From CAZOOK01 sp964581385 (GTDB lineage: Bacteria > Pseudomonadota > Gammaproteobacteria > Nevskiales > Nevskiaceae): a DNA stretch of 64,000 nucleotides. Below are positions 9,324-18,646 of this stretch, one piece after another. The DNA is taken from contig CAZOOK010000012.1 in the NCBI GenBank assembly GCA_964581385.1, positions 62,001 to 126,000 on the forward strand, written 5' to 3'. Positions within the stretch are counted from its first letter, which is position 1. Each line of letters starts with the position of its first letter. The position numbers and the translations under genes are program-made. A model generated the notes under the pieces. The model had not been told where the DNA came from. It did not search any database and worked only from the letters and a program-made list of their open reading frames with translations.

Positions 9324-9375
9324 GGGCGAAATTGTAGCAGGGCCGCTCCCACGCCCGACAGCTTGTTAGAGCCTA

Positions 9376-10146
9376 TTAGGCTGCCATTGCCCTCGAATGG
9401 GGCTTTTCATCGCTGAGGACAGTGGCCGGTGCGATAACACGGCGGATGGCGGCCTGGGTCGCTTCCGCGAGCTGAGCGCGGTCCATCCCGCGCGACTGGA
9501 TCGGGGTGCAGAACGTGATTTCGACATCCATTCCGGGTTCGCGCATGACACGCAGCAGGTTACTGACCAGATCGTCATCACCGACGAATGGGGCAATATT
9601 TTCGCCGTTGCGCGCGTGGCCGTAGCGCAGCGCAATGGGTTGTACTGCGCAGCCGCTTTCGACGATCGCTCCGAACAGGCGCGGCTGGAAACGCAGCGTG
9701 CTTTCGCCGGTCGTCGTGGTTCCCTCGGGGAAAAACGCAGCGATGCCGCCGGCGCGCGCGAACTTCGCGAGTTGGTGGATTAAGTGCCTGGCCCCGCCCG
9801 CGCCGCGTTGCAGGTAGAAGCTGCCGGCCGCTGTTGCCAGCCAACCGGCCAGCGGCCATTCGCGCACTTCGGATTTTGAGACAAACCGCACGGCCTCGAT
9901 CGAGCCGATCACCGGAATGTCCAGCCACGATATGTGATTGGCGACGATCATGCGCGGGCCGATCGCGCGTGTACCGCGCACGTGCAGGTGAATACCGAGA
10001 ATGCGCAGCAAGCCGCGATGCCAGTGACGGGCCATGGTCTCGCGTCGGCGTGGATGGCCGCCGGGAACCAATACGAAGGCGGCCATCAGTAGCCCGTATA
10101 GCAGGTGCGGAATCAGCCGCGCGGTTTTAAGCGTGACCCGCAACAA
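9376..10146 (-). CDS. PlsC-like 1-acyl-glycerol-3-phosphate/lyso-ornithine-lipid acyltransferase (OlsA-like)
   Basis: Membrane-associated acyltransferase of about 256 residues with a hydrophobic N-terminal helix and the family blocks NHISWLD (catalytic His-Asp) and FPEGTTTTG (acceptor phosphate/substrate site). The upstream gene is an OlsB-type N-acyltransferase and overlaps it, which favours OlsA activity (second acylation of lyso-ornithine lipid) over general PlsC. The start is uncertain: I prefer TTG at 10146, preceded by GAGGAG seven nt upstream, giving a 20-nt overlap with the upstream gene; ATG at 10191 lacks a ribosome site. Confidence 0.85.
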   Translation of the reverse strand: MLRVTLKTARLIPHLLYGLLMAAFVLVPGGHPRRRETMARHWHRGLLRILGIHLHVRGTRAIGPRMIVANHISWLDIPVIGSIEAVRFVSKSEVREWPLAGWLATAAGSFYLQRGAGGARHLIHQLAKFARAGGIAAFFPEGTTTTGESTLRFQPRLFGAIVESGCAVQPIALRYGHARNGENIAPFVGDDDLVSNLLRVMREPGMDVEITFCTPIQSRGMDRAQLAEATQAAIRRVIAPATVLSDEKPHSRAMAA

Positions 10147-10918
10147 GCGAGGTCTCCTCAGCTTTCGTGCGGTCCATGAAATGACGCGCATAACGTGGAT
10201 GCATGTCGCTGACATTGAGCAGCATGAACACATCGGCGCAATTGAAATCGCGATCCCAATAGGCCTCGCCGCAGGCTTTCAGGCCCAGGCTGATATAGGC
10301 CTTCAGCAACGGCGGCAGGCGCACTTTCTCCGTCAGACGCATATCGGCTGCGGGAAAAGGGACGAACGGACGCACGCGCTGCCAGCTCGGTGCCAAATGC
10401 TTTTCCTTTAGCTGCGCGATGACCGCATGCGCGTTGCCACCACCGTCGTCAAGCGGAATGCTGGCACAGCCAAACAGGTAATCGAAGCCGTTGGAGATAA
10501 TGAATTCGGCCAGCCCGGTCCACAGCAGGGCGATCACCACGCCGCTGCGGAATTCCGCATCGACGCAAGTGCGACCGACTTCCATGACGCGGCCGGGCAG
10601 CGAGTCAATCATGCTGAGATCAAACTCGCCGGCCGAATAGAATCCGCCGGACTTCGCTGCCTTGTCATCGGTGAGAAGGCGTGTGCAGGCTACGATGCGA
10701 CCGGACTCGAGATCGCGCACCGTAAGGTGGTGGCAATGTTCATCGTATTGATCGGTATCGATGCCAGCCTCGCCACCGTTGATCGTGGCACCAAGCTCGC
10801 CGGCGAAAATCCTATAGCGCAATTTCTGTGTTTCAGCGATCTCTTCGGGGGTTATCGCAAAATCGACCGCGAAACGCGGCGGGCGCTGCTGGGCTCGGGG
10901 CTCGGGGCTCGTTGGCAT
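10127..10918 (-). CDS. OlsB-like ornithine-acyl-ACP N-acyltransferase (GNAT fold)
   Basis: About 263 residues of the Acetyltransf_5/OlsB family, which transfers a 3-hydroxyacyl chain from ACP to ornithine to make lyso-ornithine lipid. Recognisable are the KLRYRIFAGELGA block, DEHCHHLTV, ACTRLL, EVGRTCVDAEFRSG and LFGCASI. Together with the following PlsC-like gene it makes a plausible two-gene ornithine-lipid operon, a phosphorus-free membrane lipid route used under phosphate limitation in many proteobacteria. An ATG at 10975 would add 19 residues; the chosen ATG has GGAG 12 nt upstream, which is weak. Other PF13444 proteins are haemolysin-like, so the exact substrate is inference. Confidence 0.82.
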   Translation of the reverse strand: MPTSPEPRAQQRPPRFAVDFAITPEEIAETQKLRYRIFAGELGATINGGEAGIDTDQYDEHCHHLTVRDLESGRIVACTRLLTDDKAAKSGGFYSAGEFDLSMIDSLPGRVMEVGRTCVDAEFRSGVVIALLWTGLAEFIISNGFDYLFGCASIPLDDGGGNAHAVIAQLKEKHLAPSWQRVRPFVPFPAADMRLTEKVRLPPLLKAYISLGLKACGEAYWDRDFNCADVFMLLNVSDMHPRYARHFMDRTKAEETSLVAGHA

Positions 10919-11017
10919 CAGTGTTCCGCTCCGTCGCTGCAATGGTGGCACTCTATGAATATCGCATTGAAACATGATGACTTTTCGATGAAAGCTTTAT
11001 GACAGCGGTACCCGCTG

Positions 11018-13492
11018 TCACCGACGCCAGTCAGCGCTTGCTTCCGGCGAAGCCCATACCAGAAAGTGCAGATTAGACAACGCGATCGGGTCGTGGATCA
11101 AGGTATTTTTTTGTTGCTGTGTCAATTGCTTAGGGCCGTTTTGTAGCGCTTTTCGCACGAGCCGGCGATGTTCATTGCGCGTGACTATCGGAAGCCGGTC
11201 ACGCGGTGTGGCAAATGCACAGGCGATGGCATTGCTGACCGGGTCGACAACTGCATCGACGAAATCGTGCGGAGGTGGCGTCCGCCGCAGGACCGCCCGC
11301 GTCCAGCGCAATTCGCGCGGCGGGTGGCTTTCTTCAGGAATCAGAAATAGGCGGCGCTCGCGAAATGCGCGTCCGAGCGTGGTGCGGCTCGACCACACGG
11401 AAACGGGGATCGCCAGCATCAGCGCGCCGACGATCGGCAGCAGCCACCAAAGAAAGTGCGGGTTCAGCCAGTACACGCCCGCCGACCAGACGACGCCGAG
11501 CACGGTTCCGCTGCCGTGTCGCATGATCGCTTCGTGCCACGGCGTCGCGGCGTCCTCCCGCGGCGGTGATTTCCAGTGGATCGCCCAGCCGAGAAATGCA
11601 GAAATGACAAATTGCGTATGAAACAGCATGCGGATTGGCGCCAGCAGGGCCGAGAACAGCATCTCGATCAGCAAGCTGGCCGTCAGTCGCGGTACGCCGC
11701 CGAACTGGCGCGCGCCCTTGAGGACGATCAACAGCACGCTGAGGATTTTGGGCAGGAATAGAAGTGTCGCCGTCGCCGAGAACAGCGCCAGTGCCCATTC
11801 CGGATGCCATTCCGGCCAGATCGGGAAGAGTTGGTAGGGCTCGCGGAAATACTGCGGGGGCGACAAGGTCTGTACGGCGACCAGCGCTGTCGAGAGCGCA
11901 AGAAACAGGAACCACAGCGGCGCCGACAGGTAAGCCATCACGCCGGTCATGAACACGGCCCGATGTGCCGGGTGTAGACCCTGTGCGAGGAACAGCCGGA
12001 AATTTTGCAGGTTGCCCTGGCACCAGCGGCGATCGCGTTTCAACTCGTCGAGCAGATTCGGCGGCATTTCCTCGTAGCTGCCCGGCAGATCATAGGCGAT
12101 CCACACCGCCCAGCCGGCACGCCGCATCAACGCGGCTTCGACAAAGTCGTGCGAGAGGATTTCACCACCGAGTGCGCCATCGCCGGGCAGGCGCGGTAAC
12201 GAGCAGTGTCGTAGAAACGGCGCCACGCGAATGATCGCGTTGTGGCCCCAGTAGTGCGATTCGCCGAGCTGCCAGAAATGCAGGCCCGATGTGAATAGGG
12301 GGCCATAGACGCGTGTCGCGAACTGTTGGATGCGCGCATACAGCGTATCGCGCCCGGCAGCGCGTGGTGCTGTCTGAATGATGCCGGCGCCCGCGTTAGC
12401 TTCCATCAGCCGCACCAGCTGTGTCAGGCAGGTGCCCGACATCACGCTGTCGGCGTCGAGGATGATCATATAGCGATAGCCATTGCCCCAGCGCCGGCAC
12501 CAATCAGCAATGTTGCCGCTCTTGCGCTTGATGCGATGGCGGCGACGGCGGTAGAAAATGCGGCCGAAACCATCCACCTGTCGGCACAGTTGCAACCAAG
12601 CTTCAACCTCGGCCTGGCGGACATCAGGGTTGCTGGAATCGCTGAGTACGTAGAAATCGAAATGTTTCAGTTCGCCGCTGCGTCCGACGGATTCGTAGGT
12701 GGCGCGCAGGCCGGCGAATACGCGCGCCACATGCTCGTTGCAGATCGGGAACAGGATCGCAGTGCGCGCTGCATCCGCGATAGGGGTATCCGGCGCCGCA
12801 GTGCGCGAAATCGCATAACGGTCCCCGCCGGTCAACAGCACCCAGAAGCCCATCATCGCGGTCCAGAAGCCGGCGGATACCCAGGCAAACAGGATCGCGT
12901 AGATCGCCAGAGTGATCGCTTCGAGCCAGAACGCGCCGTGATAAGGCAGCACCGCGGTCATGTAATAGGTCGCGATGCCAGTCTGCGCCAGGGTCAACGC
13001 CAGGAGGATCAGCCGTCGCCACAATCCGGCCTTCTGCCAATAGCCGCGCGGATCGGGAGAGTCGGGTTTGACGATATCCTCGCTACCGGCGAGGCGGCCG
13101 CGGCGGCCGTAAATGCGATGCTCAACAGCGCGCCATAGCCGCGCGAGCGGGTTGCCCGACCATTGCTGCGGCATCATTTTCGCGCGTTGCAGCGTCGGTG
13201 TGGTGGTCAGACGCGTGCGGCCGCGCACGTCGCGCGTGATGACTTGGCCGGCGTGCCCGTCGCCCGCTCGCGGTGGCGAAGTGAATGCGGCCAGTAACCG
13301 GCGATCGATCGAGGTGGCGGCCGGACCGGCTTCGTCGCCTCGATCCGCGGAAGCTGACAACGCTTCGTGCAGCCGTGTCAGTGCTTCGCCGGCGCTACCG
13401 GTAGTCGCAACGAGCAGACGTGCGCGTACCTGTTCGTCGAGCGGCAGACGGGCGAGATAATCGTCGGCCGATGTGGTGGCGGTTGCGCTCAC
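11018..13492 (-). CDS. opgH: Osmoregulated periplasmic glucan glucosyltransferase
   Basis: Multi-pass inner-membrane GT2 enzyme of about 824 residues that makes the beta-1,2 glucan backbone from UDP-glucose and moves it to the periplasm. Helices flank a cytoplasmic GT2 domain with ILDADSVM (the DxD), the acceptor-site EEMPPNLLDELKRDRRW and QGNLQN of the QxxRW region, followed by several helices and a C-terminal tail. The GTG at 13492 lies 8 nt after opgG's stop; the open frame extends upstream inside opgG, but no better ribosome site is seen. Needs OpgG for product maturation. Confidence 0.93.
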   Translation of the reverse strand: MSATATTSADDYLARLPLDEQVRARLLVATTGSAGEALTRLHEALSASADRGDEAGPAATSIDRRLLAAFTSPPRAGDGHAGQVITRDVRGRTRLTTTPTLQRAKMMPQQWSGNPLARLWRAVEHRIYGRRGRLAGSEDIVKPDSPDPRGYWQKAGLWRRLILLALTLAQTGIATYYMTAVLPYHGAFWLEAITLAIYAILFAWVSAGFWTAMMGFWVLLTGGDRYAISRTAAPDTPIADAARTAILFPICNEHVARVFAGLRATYESVGRSGELKHFDFYVLSDSSNPDVRQAEVEAWLQLCRQVDGFGRIFYRRRRHRIKRKSGNIADWCRRWGNGYRYMIILDADSVMSGTCLTQLVRLMEANAGAGIIQTAPRAAGRDTLYARIQQFATRVYGPLFTSGLHFWQLGESHYWGHNAIIRVAPFLRHCSLPRLPGDGALGGEILSHDFVEAALMRRAGWAVWIAYDLPGSYEEMPPNLLDELKRDRRWCQGNLQNFRLFLAQGLHPAHRAVFMTGVMAYLSAPLWFLFLALSTALVAVQTLSPPQYFREPYQLFPIWPEWHPEWALALFSATATLLFLPKILSVLLIVLKGARQFGGVPRLTASLLIEMLFSALLAPIRMLFHTQFVISAFLGWAIHWKSPPREDAATPWHEAIMRHGSGTVLGVVWSAGVYWLNPHFLWWLLPIVGALMLAIPVSVWSSRTTLGRAFRERRLFLIPEESHPPRELRWTRAVLRRTPPPHDFVDAVVDPVSNAIACAFATPRDRLPIVTRNEHRRLVRKALQNGPKQLTQQQKNTLIHDPIALSNLHFLVWASPEASADWRR

Positions 13493-13499
13493 GGGTTGC

Positions 13500-15047
13500 T
13501 CAGGAACCACCCGGCGGGAGGATGTAGCTCCATGTCTCGGAGATCGTAGAACTGTCGGGTCCACGTAGATAGGCGCGCAGCTCAACCGGCTTATCGTTAT
13601 CGATGCGGCGGATGCGCATGGTCAGGCGGCGGCCGTGCGAGATCGGGTTATAGAGCGTATTGCGCTCAAGCAGCTCGCTGTTGGCGTCGACCGAAATGAT
13701 TCCTTCCACCTTGTCATCGGCGGTGAGCCGGTCGAGTGCCGGACCGTCGAAATCCACGGTGAAGCCGATGCTGTCGTCAGGGTTGCGCATATAGCCGTGT
13801 CCGCGCAGCGTGCGCACCGCCCATGACTGCGGCGGCGTGGTGTCCTTTTCCATCTGCCATAGGATACGGTACTCGAGGTCCAGCGACTGGCCGGCCTGTG
13901 GTGGGTTGTCCGGTACCCAATAGCTGACAACATTGTCGTTGGTTTCGTCCGGCGTCGGGATCTCGACCAGTTCAACGCGGCCGGCGCCCCAGTGACCGAT
14001 GGTCTGAATCCACGCACTCGGACGCAGGTCGTAGCGCGTTTCGAGGTCCTGATAGTCGTCGAAATTGCGGTCGCGCTGCATGAGTCCGAAGCCAATCGGA
14101 TTGGTCAGCCCGAACGAGGTCACCAGCAACCGCTTCGGATCGACGAGCGGCCGCCAGATCCACTCGCCGGTGCCTGAGGCGATTGAGAGACCATCCGAGT
14201 CATGCACTTCCGGACGGTAATCGTCGATCGGCCCATGCTGATTTTCGCCGCTGTAGTACATGCTGGTTAGCGGCGCGATACCGAGCTTGGCGACGTTGGT
14301 GCGCACGAAAATGCGCTCCTTGACGTCCATCGCGGTGTCAGAGCCCGGCTTGAGCACGAAGCGATAGGCACCCGCGACGCTCTTCGAGTCGAGCAGCGCG
14401 TAGATGGTCAGCTCCTTGTCGGATGGCTTCGGCCGTTCGAACCAGAATTCCGTGAAGCGCGGGAATTCCTCACCCGACAGCAGCGCGGTATCGATGGCCA
14501 GGCCGCGCGCCGAAAGACCGTAGCGCTGACCCTTGCCGAGCGCGCGGAAATAGCTGGCACCAAGGAAGACCAGCACTTCGTCCTTGTACTTCGGTGTGTT
14601 GATCGGGTAGTGCACGCGAAAACCTGCATAGCCGAGGTCGTGCATCTGGGATACATCGAGTTTGTTCTGGCCGAAATCGAACTGCAGCGGGTTGTAGCGG
14701 ATCTCGTGGACGCCGGCAGAGGTGATCTCATTGATCCGCACCGGCACGTTGTAATACAGACCTTCATGGAAGTACTGAAGTTCGAATGGCAGTTTGGCGG
14801 TGCGCCAGCTGGAACGATCAGGGTTGAAGCGGATATCGCGATAGTGGTCGTAGCCGAGATCCGCGAGTTCTTTCGGCAGCCGGATTTCCGGCCTCTTGTA
14901 CGGCTGCGCGGCCAGTGCTTTGGCCTGCGCGGCGGCATCCTCGAAATCGAATGCCGCTGCAGGTGTGGCCCAAAGACATTCGGCGACAGCCGCCAGGGTC
15001 GCCAGCAGCACCGCCCATAGCGGGTGGCGGGGGGTACGAAGGGTCAT
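13500..15047 (-). CDS. opgG: Periplasmic glucan biosynthesis protein G
   Basis: A 515-residue periplasmic protein with an N-terminal signal peptide (hydrophobic residues 9-31, cleavage likely after TPAAA). The OpgG/OpgD domain begins at FDFEDAAAQAKALAAQPYK, and the blocks YYSGENQHGPIDDYRPEVHDSDG and GSGTGEWIWRPL-like (here ASGTGEWIWRPL) identify it. It shapes the beta-glucan made by OpgH; opgG-opgH order and tight spacing match other gammaproteobacteria. Confidence 0.94.
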   Translation of the reverse strand: MTLRTPRHPLWAVLLATLAAVAECLWATPAAAFDFEDAAAQAKALAAQPYKRPEIRLPKELADLGYDHYRDIRFNPDRSSWRTAKLPFELQYFHEGLYYNVPVRINEITSAGVHEIRYNPLQFDFGQNKLDVSQMHDLGYAGFRVHYPINTPKYKDEVLVFLGASYFRALGKGQRYGLSARGLAIDTALLSGEEFPRFTEFWFERPKPSDKELTIYALLDSKSVAGAYRFVLKPGSDTAMDVKERIFVRTNVAKLGIAPLTSMYYSGENQHGPIDDYRPEVHDSDGLSIASGTGEWIWRPLVDPKRLLVTSFGLTNPIGFGLMQRDRNFDDYQDLETRYDLRPSAWIQTIGHWGAGRVELVEIPTPDETNDNVVSYWVPDNPPQAGQSLDLEYRILWQMEKDTTPPQSWAVRTLRGHGYMRNPDDSIGFTVDFDGPALDRLTADDKVEGIISVDANSELLERNTLYNPISHGRRLTMRIRRIDNDKPVELRAYLRGPDSSTISETWSYILPPGGS

Positions 15048-15093
15048 TTACTGAATTCTTGATCTTGAAGCTGAAATTGTAGGGCAATGCCGA

Positions 15094-15768
15094 TTATGGT
15101 TCCGCGCTTTCGGCTGAATCCACTGCTGTTGCCGATGTGACCAGTGACGCCTCGTAAATCGGCCGGATGCGATTAAGCAGCGTACAGAACAGATCGGCGG
15201 TGCGCTCGGCGTCGTAAATAGCGGAATGAGCTTCGCTGTTGTTGTATGGCAGCGCGGCGGCTTCGAGTGCGCGCGCCAGCACGGTCTGGCCGAGCGCGGC
15301 GCCGGCCAGCGTGGCGGTGTCGAAGGCTGAAAACGGGTGGAATGGGTTGCGCTTGATTTGCGCGCGTGCGCAGGCTGCGTTGAGAAATCCCAGATCGAAA
15401 TGGGCGTTGTGGCCAACCAGGATGGCGCGTGTGCAACCCTGATCGGACATGGCTTGACGGACCGGTTTGAAAATCCGCGCCAGCGCTTCGGCTTCCGCGA
15501 CGGCCAGCCGCAGCGGATGGTCGGGATCGATGCCATTGACCTCCAGTGCTGCGCGCTCGATGTTGGCGCCGGGGAACGGCTGCACCTGCGCAGCGTAAGT
15601 CGTGCCGCGCTTCAGCTCGCCGTTCTCATCGATTTCGACCAGAACGGCGGCGATTTCCAGCAGGGCATCGGTATGCGCATTGAAGCCACCGGTTTCAACA
15701 TCGATGACCACGGGTAGGAAACCGCGGAAGCGGCGTCCCATCGGTTTGGAGGCTTTCTGGGGGCTCAT
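15094..15768 (-). CDS. rnt: Ribonuclease T (DEDDh exoribonuclease)
   Basis: Trims tRNA and other small-RNA 3' ends. 224 residues from the ATG at 15768. DEDDh residues are visible: VIDVETGGF (D, E), VGHNAHFDLGF (D) and HSAIYDAERTADLF (H, D). GFNAHTDALLEIAAV and GTTYAAQVQPFPGANIERAALEVNGIDP are typical RNase T segments. The open frame runs 43 codons further upstream, but that part overlaps the argG promoter region and has no family similarity. Confidence 0.94.
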   Translation of the reverse strand: MSPQKASKPMGRRFRGFLPVVIDVETGGFNAHTDALLEIAAVLVEIDENGELKRGTTYAAQVQPFPGANIERAALEVNGIDPDHPLRLAVAEAEALARIFKPVRQAMSDQGCTRAILVGHNAHFDLGFLNAACARAQIKRNPFHPFSAFDTATLAGAALGQTVLARALEAAALPYNNSEAHSAIYDAERTADLFCTLLNRIRPIYEASLVTSATAVDSAESAEP

Positions 15769-15882
15769 GCGAGGTAATTGTACGGGGCCTGCACTATAGC
15801 TTAACGGGCGCTGGGGCCGTCCGGCGCACGCCGCCGCCGTGGACATTTCTTGCGCTGTGCCCGCGCAAGCACCGCCGCAACG

Positions 15883-15912
15883 ATCGAAACAGTACATGAC
15901 AGGCTCTATAAT
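15883..15912 (+). promoter_or_regulatory. Probable sigma-70 promoter of argG
   Basis: A consensus TATAAT at 15907-15912 stands 43 nt before the argG ATG; the matching -35 position (near 15884-15889, TCGAAA) is weak, as is usual for a regulated promoter. It sits in the 187-bp divergent gap between rnt and argG. I saw no convincing ARG box. Confidence 0.5.
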
Positions 15913-15955
15913 TCGCGCCCGCTTTCCCTATTTTCTCTCGCCCAGCGATCACGCC

Positions 15956-17173
15956 ATGGCCAATACCTCCGTTCGCAAAGTCGCGCTCGCCTATTCCGGC
16001 GGGCTGGATACTTCCGTCATCCTCAAATGGTTGCAAGATACTTATGGCTGCGAGGTGGTGACGTTCACCGCCGATATTGGCCAGGGTGAGGAACTCGATG
16101 CGGTGCGCCCGAAGGCGCAAGCGCTGGGCGTGAAGGAAATCTTCATCGACGATCTGCGCGAGGAATTCGCGCGCGATTTTGTGTTTCCGATGTTCCGCGC
16201 CAATGCGGTTTACGAGGGCGAGTACCTGCTCGGCACCAGCATCGCGCGGCCACTGATCGCCAAGCGTCTGGTCGAAATCGCGCGCCAGACTGGCTGCGAT
16301 ACGATCGCGCACGGCGCCACTGGCAAGGGTAACGATCAGGTCCGCTTCGAGCTCGGCGCTTATGCGTTGTGGCCGGAAGTGAAGGTCATTGCGCCGTGGC
16401 GCGAATGGGATCTGAATTCGCGCGAAAAGCTGCTCGAATACGCCGCCAGCCACAATATTCCGATCGCCAAGAAGCCGGGTGGCGGCAGTCCGTATTCGAT
16501 GGATGCCAACGCGCTGCACATCAGCTACGAAGGCGGCGGTCTGGAAGATCCGTGGTGGTGTCCGCCGGATGACATCTGGCGTTGGACCAAGAACCCGGAA
16601 GATGCGCCGAACGAAGCTGAAATCGTCACGCTTGAATTCGAGAAGGGCGATCCGGTCGCGATTAACGGCAAGCGGCTTAGTCCATTTGCCGTGCTCGACA
16701 TGCTGAACCAGCTCGGCGGCCGACATGGGATCGGTCGGCTCGATCTCGTTGAAAACCGCTACGTCGGCATCAAGTCGCGCGGCTGCTACGAAACGCCGGG
16801 CGGCACGATTCTGCTCAAGGCGCATCGCGCGATCGAGTCGCTGTGCCTCGATCGTGAACAGGCGCACCTCAAGGATGAGCTGATGCCGAAATACGCCAGC
16901 CTGATCTACAACGGTTACTGGTGGAGTCCGGAGCGGCGCATGCTGCAAGCGCTGATCGACGATAGCCAGCGGCGCGTCAACGGCGAAGTGCGGCTTAAGC
17001 TCTACAAGGGCAGCGTCTATAACGCCGGCCGCCGATCGGCGGATTCGCTGTTCGACGCGCGGCTATCAACCTTCGAGGACGATCGCGGTGCTTACAACCA
17101 GAAGGATGCCGAGGGCTTTATCCGCCTGAATGGCCTGCGGTTGCGCACCGGCGCCAAGCGCGATTCGCGATAG
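15956..17173 (+). CDS. argG: Argininosuccinate synthase
   Basis: Joins citrulline and aspartate with ATP in arginine synthesis. 405 residues from the ATG at 15956, the usual size. The N-type ATP pyrophosphatase loop is LAYSGGLDTSV; TADIGQGEE, AHGATGKGNDQVRFE, KPGGGSPYSMDANALH and GYWWSPE are diagnostic. The long in-frame leader to 15839 overlaps the promoter and is not part of the protein. It makes arginine, while the AST cluster 13 kb away destroys it. Confidence 0.97.
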   Translation: MANTSVRKVALAYSGGLDTSVILKWLQDTYGCEVVTFTADIGQGEELDAVRPKAQALGVKEIFIDDLREEFARDFVFPMFRANAVYEGEYLLGTSIARPLIAKRLVEIARQTGCDTIAHGATGKGNDQVRFELGAYALWPEVKVIAPWREWDLNSREKLLEYAASHNIPIAKKPGGGSPYSMDANALHISYEGGGLEDPWWCPPDDIWRWTKNPEDAPNEAEIVTLEFEKGDPVAINGKRLSPFAVLDMLNQLGGRHGIGRLDLVENRYVGIKSRGCYETPGGTILLKAHRAIESLCLDREQAHLKDELMPKYASLIYNGYWWSPERRMLQALIDDSQRRVNGEVRLKLYKGSVYNAGRRSADSLFDARLSTFEDDRGAYNQKDAEGFIRLNGLRLRTGAKRDSR

Positions 17174-17194
17174 CGTTCCTTCAGCGCGACGCCG

Positions 17195-18577
17195 TCAGCG
17201 CGGATCGATCATGCCGGCGGCGATCATGCGCAGCGCGGTCAGGCCCGGCATAAAAAAGTAGTCGCCGCCGCGAAGTTCGACGAAAGTGGGCAGATGTCCG
17301 CAGATGAACGGTGGATTCTTCTCGTCCGCATCACCCTGCACGACAAACCTGCCACTGCCGCCGTGGTTGCCGCTGAGCGGGTCCTTGTCGTTGCCCTGAT
17401 GCGCATCGTTACCGTATTCGACCCATTGCTGCTGCACGAATTCGAACTGGCGGAAGATGCTTGCATTGAGCGCCATGAACAGAATGCCGCGTTCTTCCGC
17501 TTCATCTATCGGCTGGCCTTCCGGAACGTAACTGCCGTAAGGCAGACCGCGCCGGATCACGCGGCGACGGTTCGACAGCGCACCATTGAACCCCGCGGCG
17601 TTACGAGGATTCGTGCGCCGGATGTGTGCACCAAACGGACAACGAGTGCCCGCAGTGTCAGCGCTGTAAGAGAAGTCGTTGTTGCGCGCGGTATCGGCAG
17701 CCAACTCGGCATCGGCGCTTTCGGGCGATAGTTCCAGAGGCGTGCCGTCGCGCCAACGGCCAACCAGTTTCGCGGCGAGCTTTTCTTTACCGCCGTCATA
17801 AAGACTGCTCATCTCATCGAGATATTCACGGAAGGTGCTGACGTTCTGGCGCAGCTTTCGATAGACCATGAACGTGCTGTTCTTCGCCAGCGGATCCGGC
17901 CACGGCGCCGGCGGCAGTTCCTCTGCTTCGTCGGCATAACCCAGCAGGAATTCTCCGGTCGCGAGTGGCTTCCAGCCCGGACCCAGCGCCAGCTTGCCGC
18001 GGCCGGGCGGAGCGTCCTTTTCCGCACCGTCGAAATCCGGGTTGCCGATACCGTCCGTGTAACCGAAGTGCTCCTTGGCGGTCGGCTTGCCGTCGATGAA
18101 CAGCAGTCCGCCGTCGTCTCGTCCTGCCAGCGTGACGGCGCCCGATTCGCGTGCCAACGCTTCCAGCTGTGCAAATTCCGCTTCGCGGATTGCCGGCGTT
18201 TGCGCATGGATCGCGATCCATGCATGAACCTCGTTTTTCCACAACGCGTCCCAGCGTTCGGGCGCATTGGCGCCGATATCATTGAGAATATCGGCGCGCA
18301 CTTTCATCCCTTGCTGGAATTCCACCGGAAACGTGACTAGCGAGGTGGCCGGCAGGCCGAGCGCTGACAGTCCCGAATAAGTAAAAGCGATATTCAGCGT
18401 CGCGTCGGGTTTGCCGTTTTCCCAGAGCGCGGCAGTCGTGACTTTCGGTAACAGCGCTCGCACGAAGGCGCGCGCGGCCGCGATGCGCTCGAACTTGGCG
18501 AACACGAAGCACGCGACCGGAAAGCGATAGCCTCGAATGACATAACCCTGGATGTCGGACAGATCGAGCGAGTTCAT
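17195..18577 (-). CDS. DyP-type haem peroxidase
   Basis: A 460-residue dye-decolourising peroxidase. The catalytic distal loop is FGYTDGIGNPDFDG (GxxDG-type Asp), the proximal haem-ligand region is CPFGAHIRRTNPR, and RRGLPYG and GILFMALNASIFRQFEFVQQQW are typical of the larger DyP subfamilies. No Tat or Sec signal is present, so it should be cytoplasmic unless packaged. It is the third gene of a minus-strand operon after two related unknown proteins (gaps of 53 and 69 nt). No encapsulin gene is nearby. The physiological substrate is unknown. Confidence 0.92.
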   Translation of the reverse strand: MNSLDLSDIQGYVIRGYRFPVACFVFAKFERIAAARAFVRALLPKVTTAALWENGKPDATLNIAFTYSGLSALGLPATSLVTFPVEFQQGMKVRADILNDIGANAPERWDALWKNEVHAWIAIHAQTPAIREAEFAQLEALARESGAVTLAGRDDGGLLFIDGKPTAKEHFGYTDGIGNPDFDGAEKDAPPGRGKLALGPGWKPLATGEFLLGYADEAEELPPAPWPDPLAKNSTFMVYRKLRQNVSTFREYLDEMSSLYDGGKEKLAAKLVGRWRDGTPLELSPESADAELAADTARNNDFSYSADTAGTRCPFGAHIRRTNPRNAAGFNGALSNRRRVIRRGLPYGSYVPEGQPIDEAEERGILFMALNASIFRQFEFVQQQWVEYGNDAHQGNDKDPLSGNHGGSGRFVVQGDADEKNPPFICGHLPTFVELRGGDYFFMPGLTALRMIAAGMIDPR

Positions 18578-18646
18578 GCGCGCAGCTCCTTCGCGTGTGA
18601 GGGTGGCGAATACCGGTTTGCTGCCCAGCGCGACGATGCGCTGCCT

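Noticed and set aside
15794..16948. A 384-codon minus-strand frame opposite argG
   Set aside because: It is antisense to a clearly recognised argG with normal motifs, so it is a shadow of high GC codon use.
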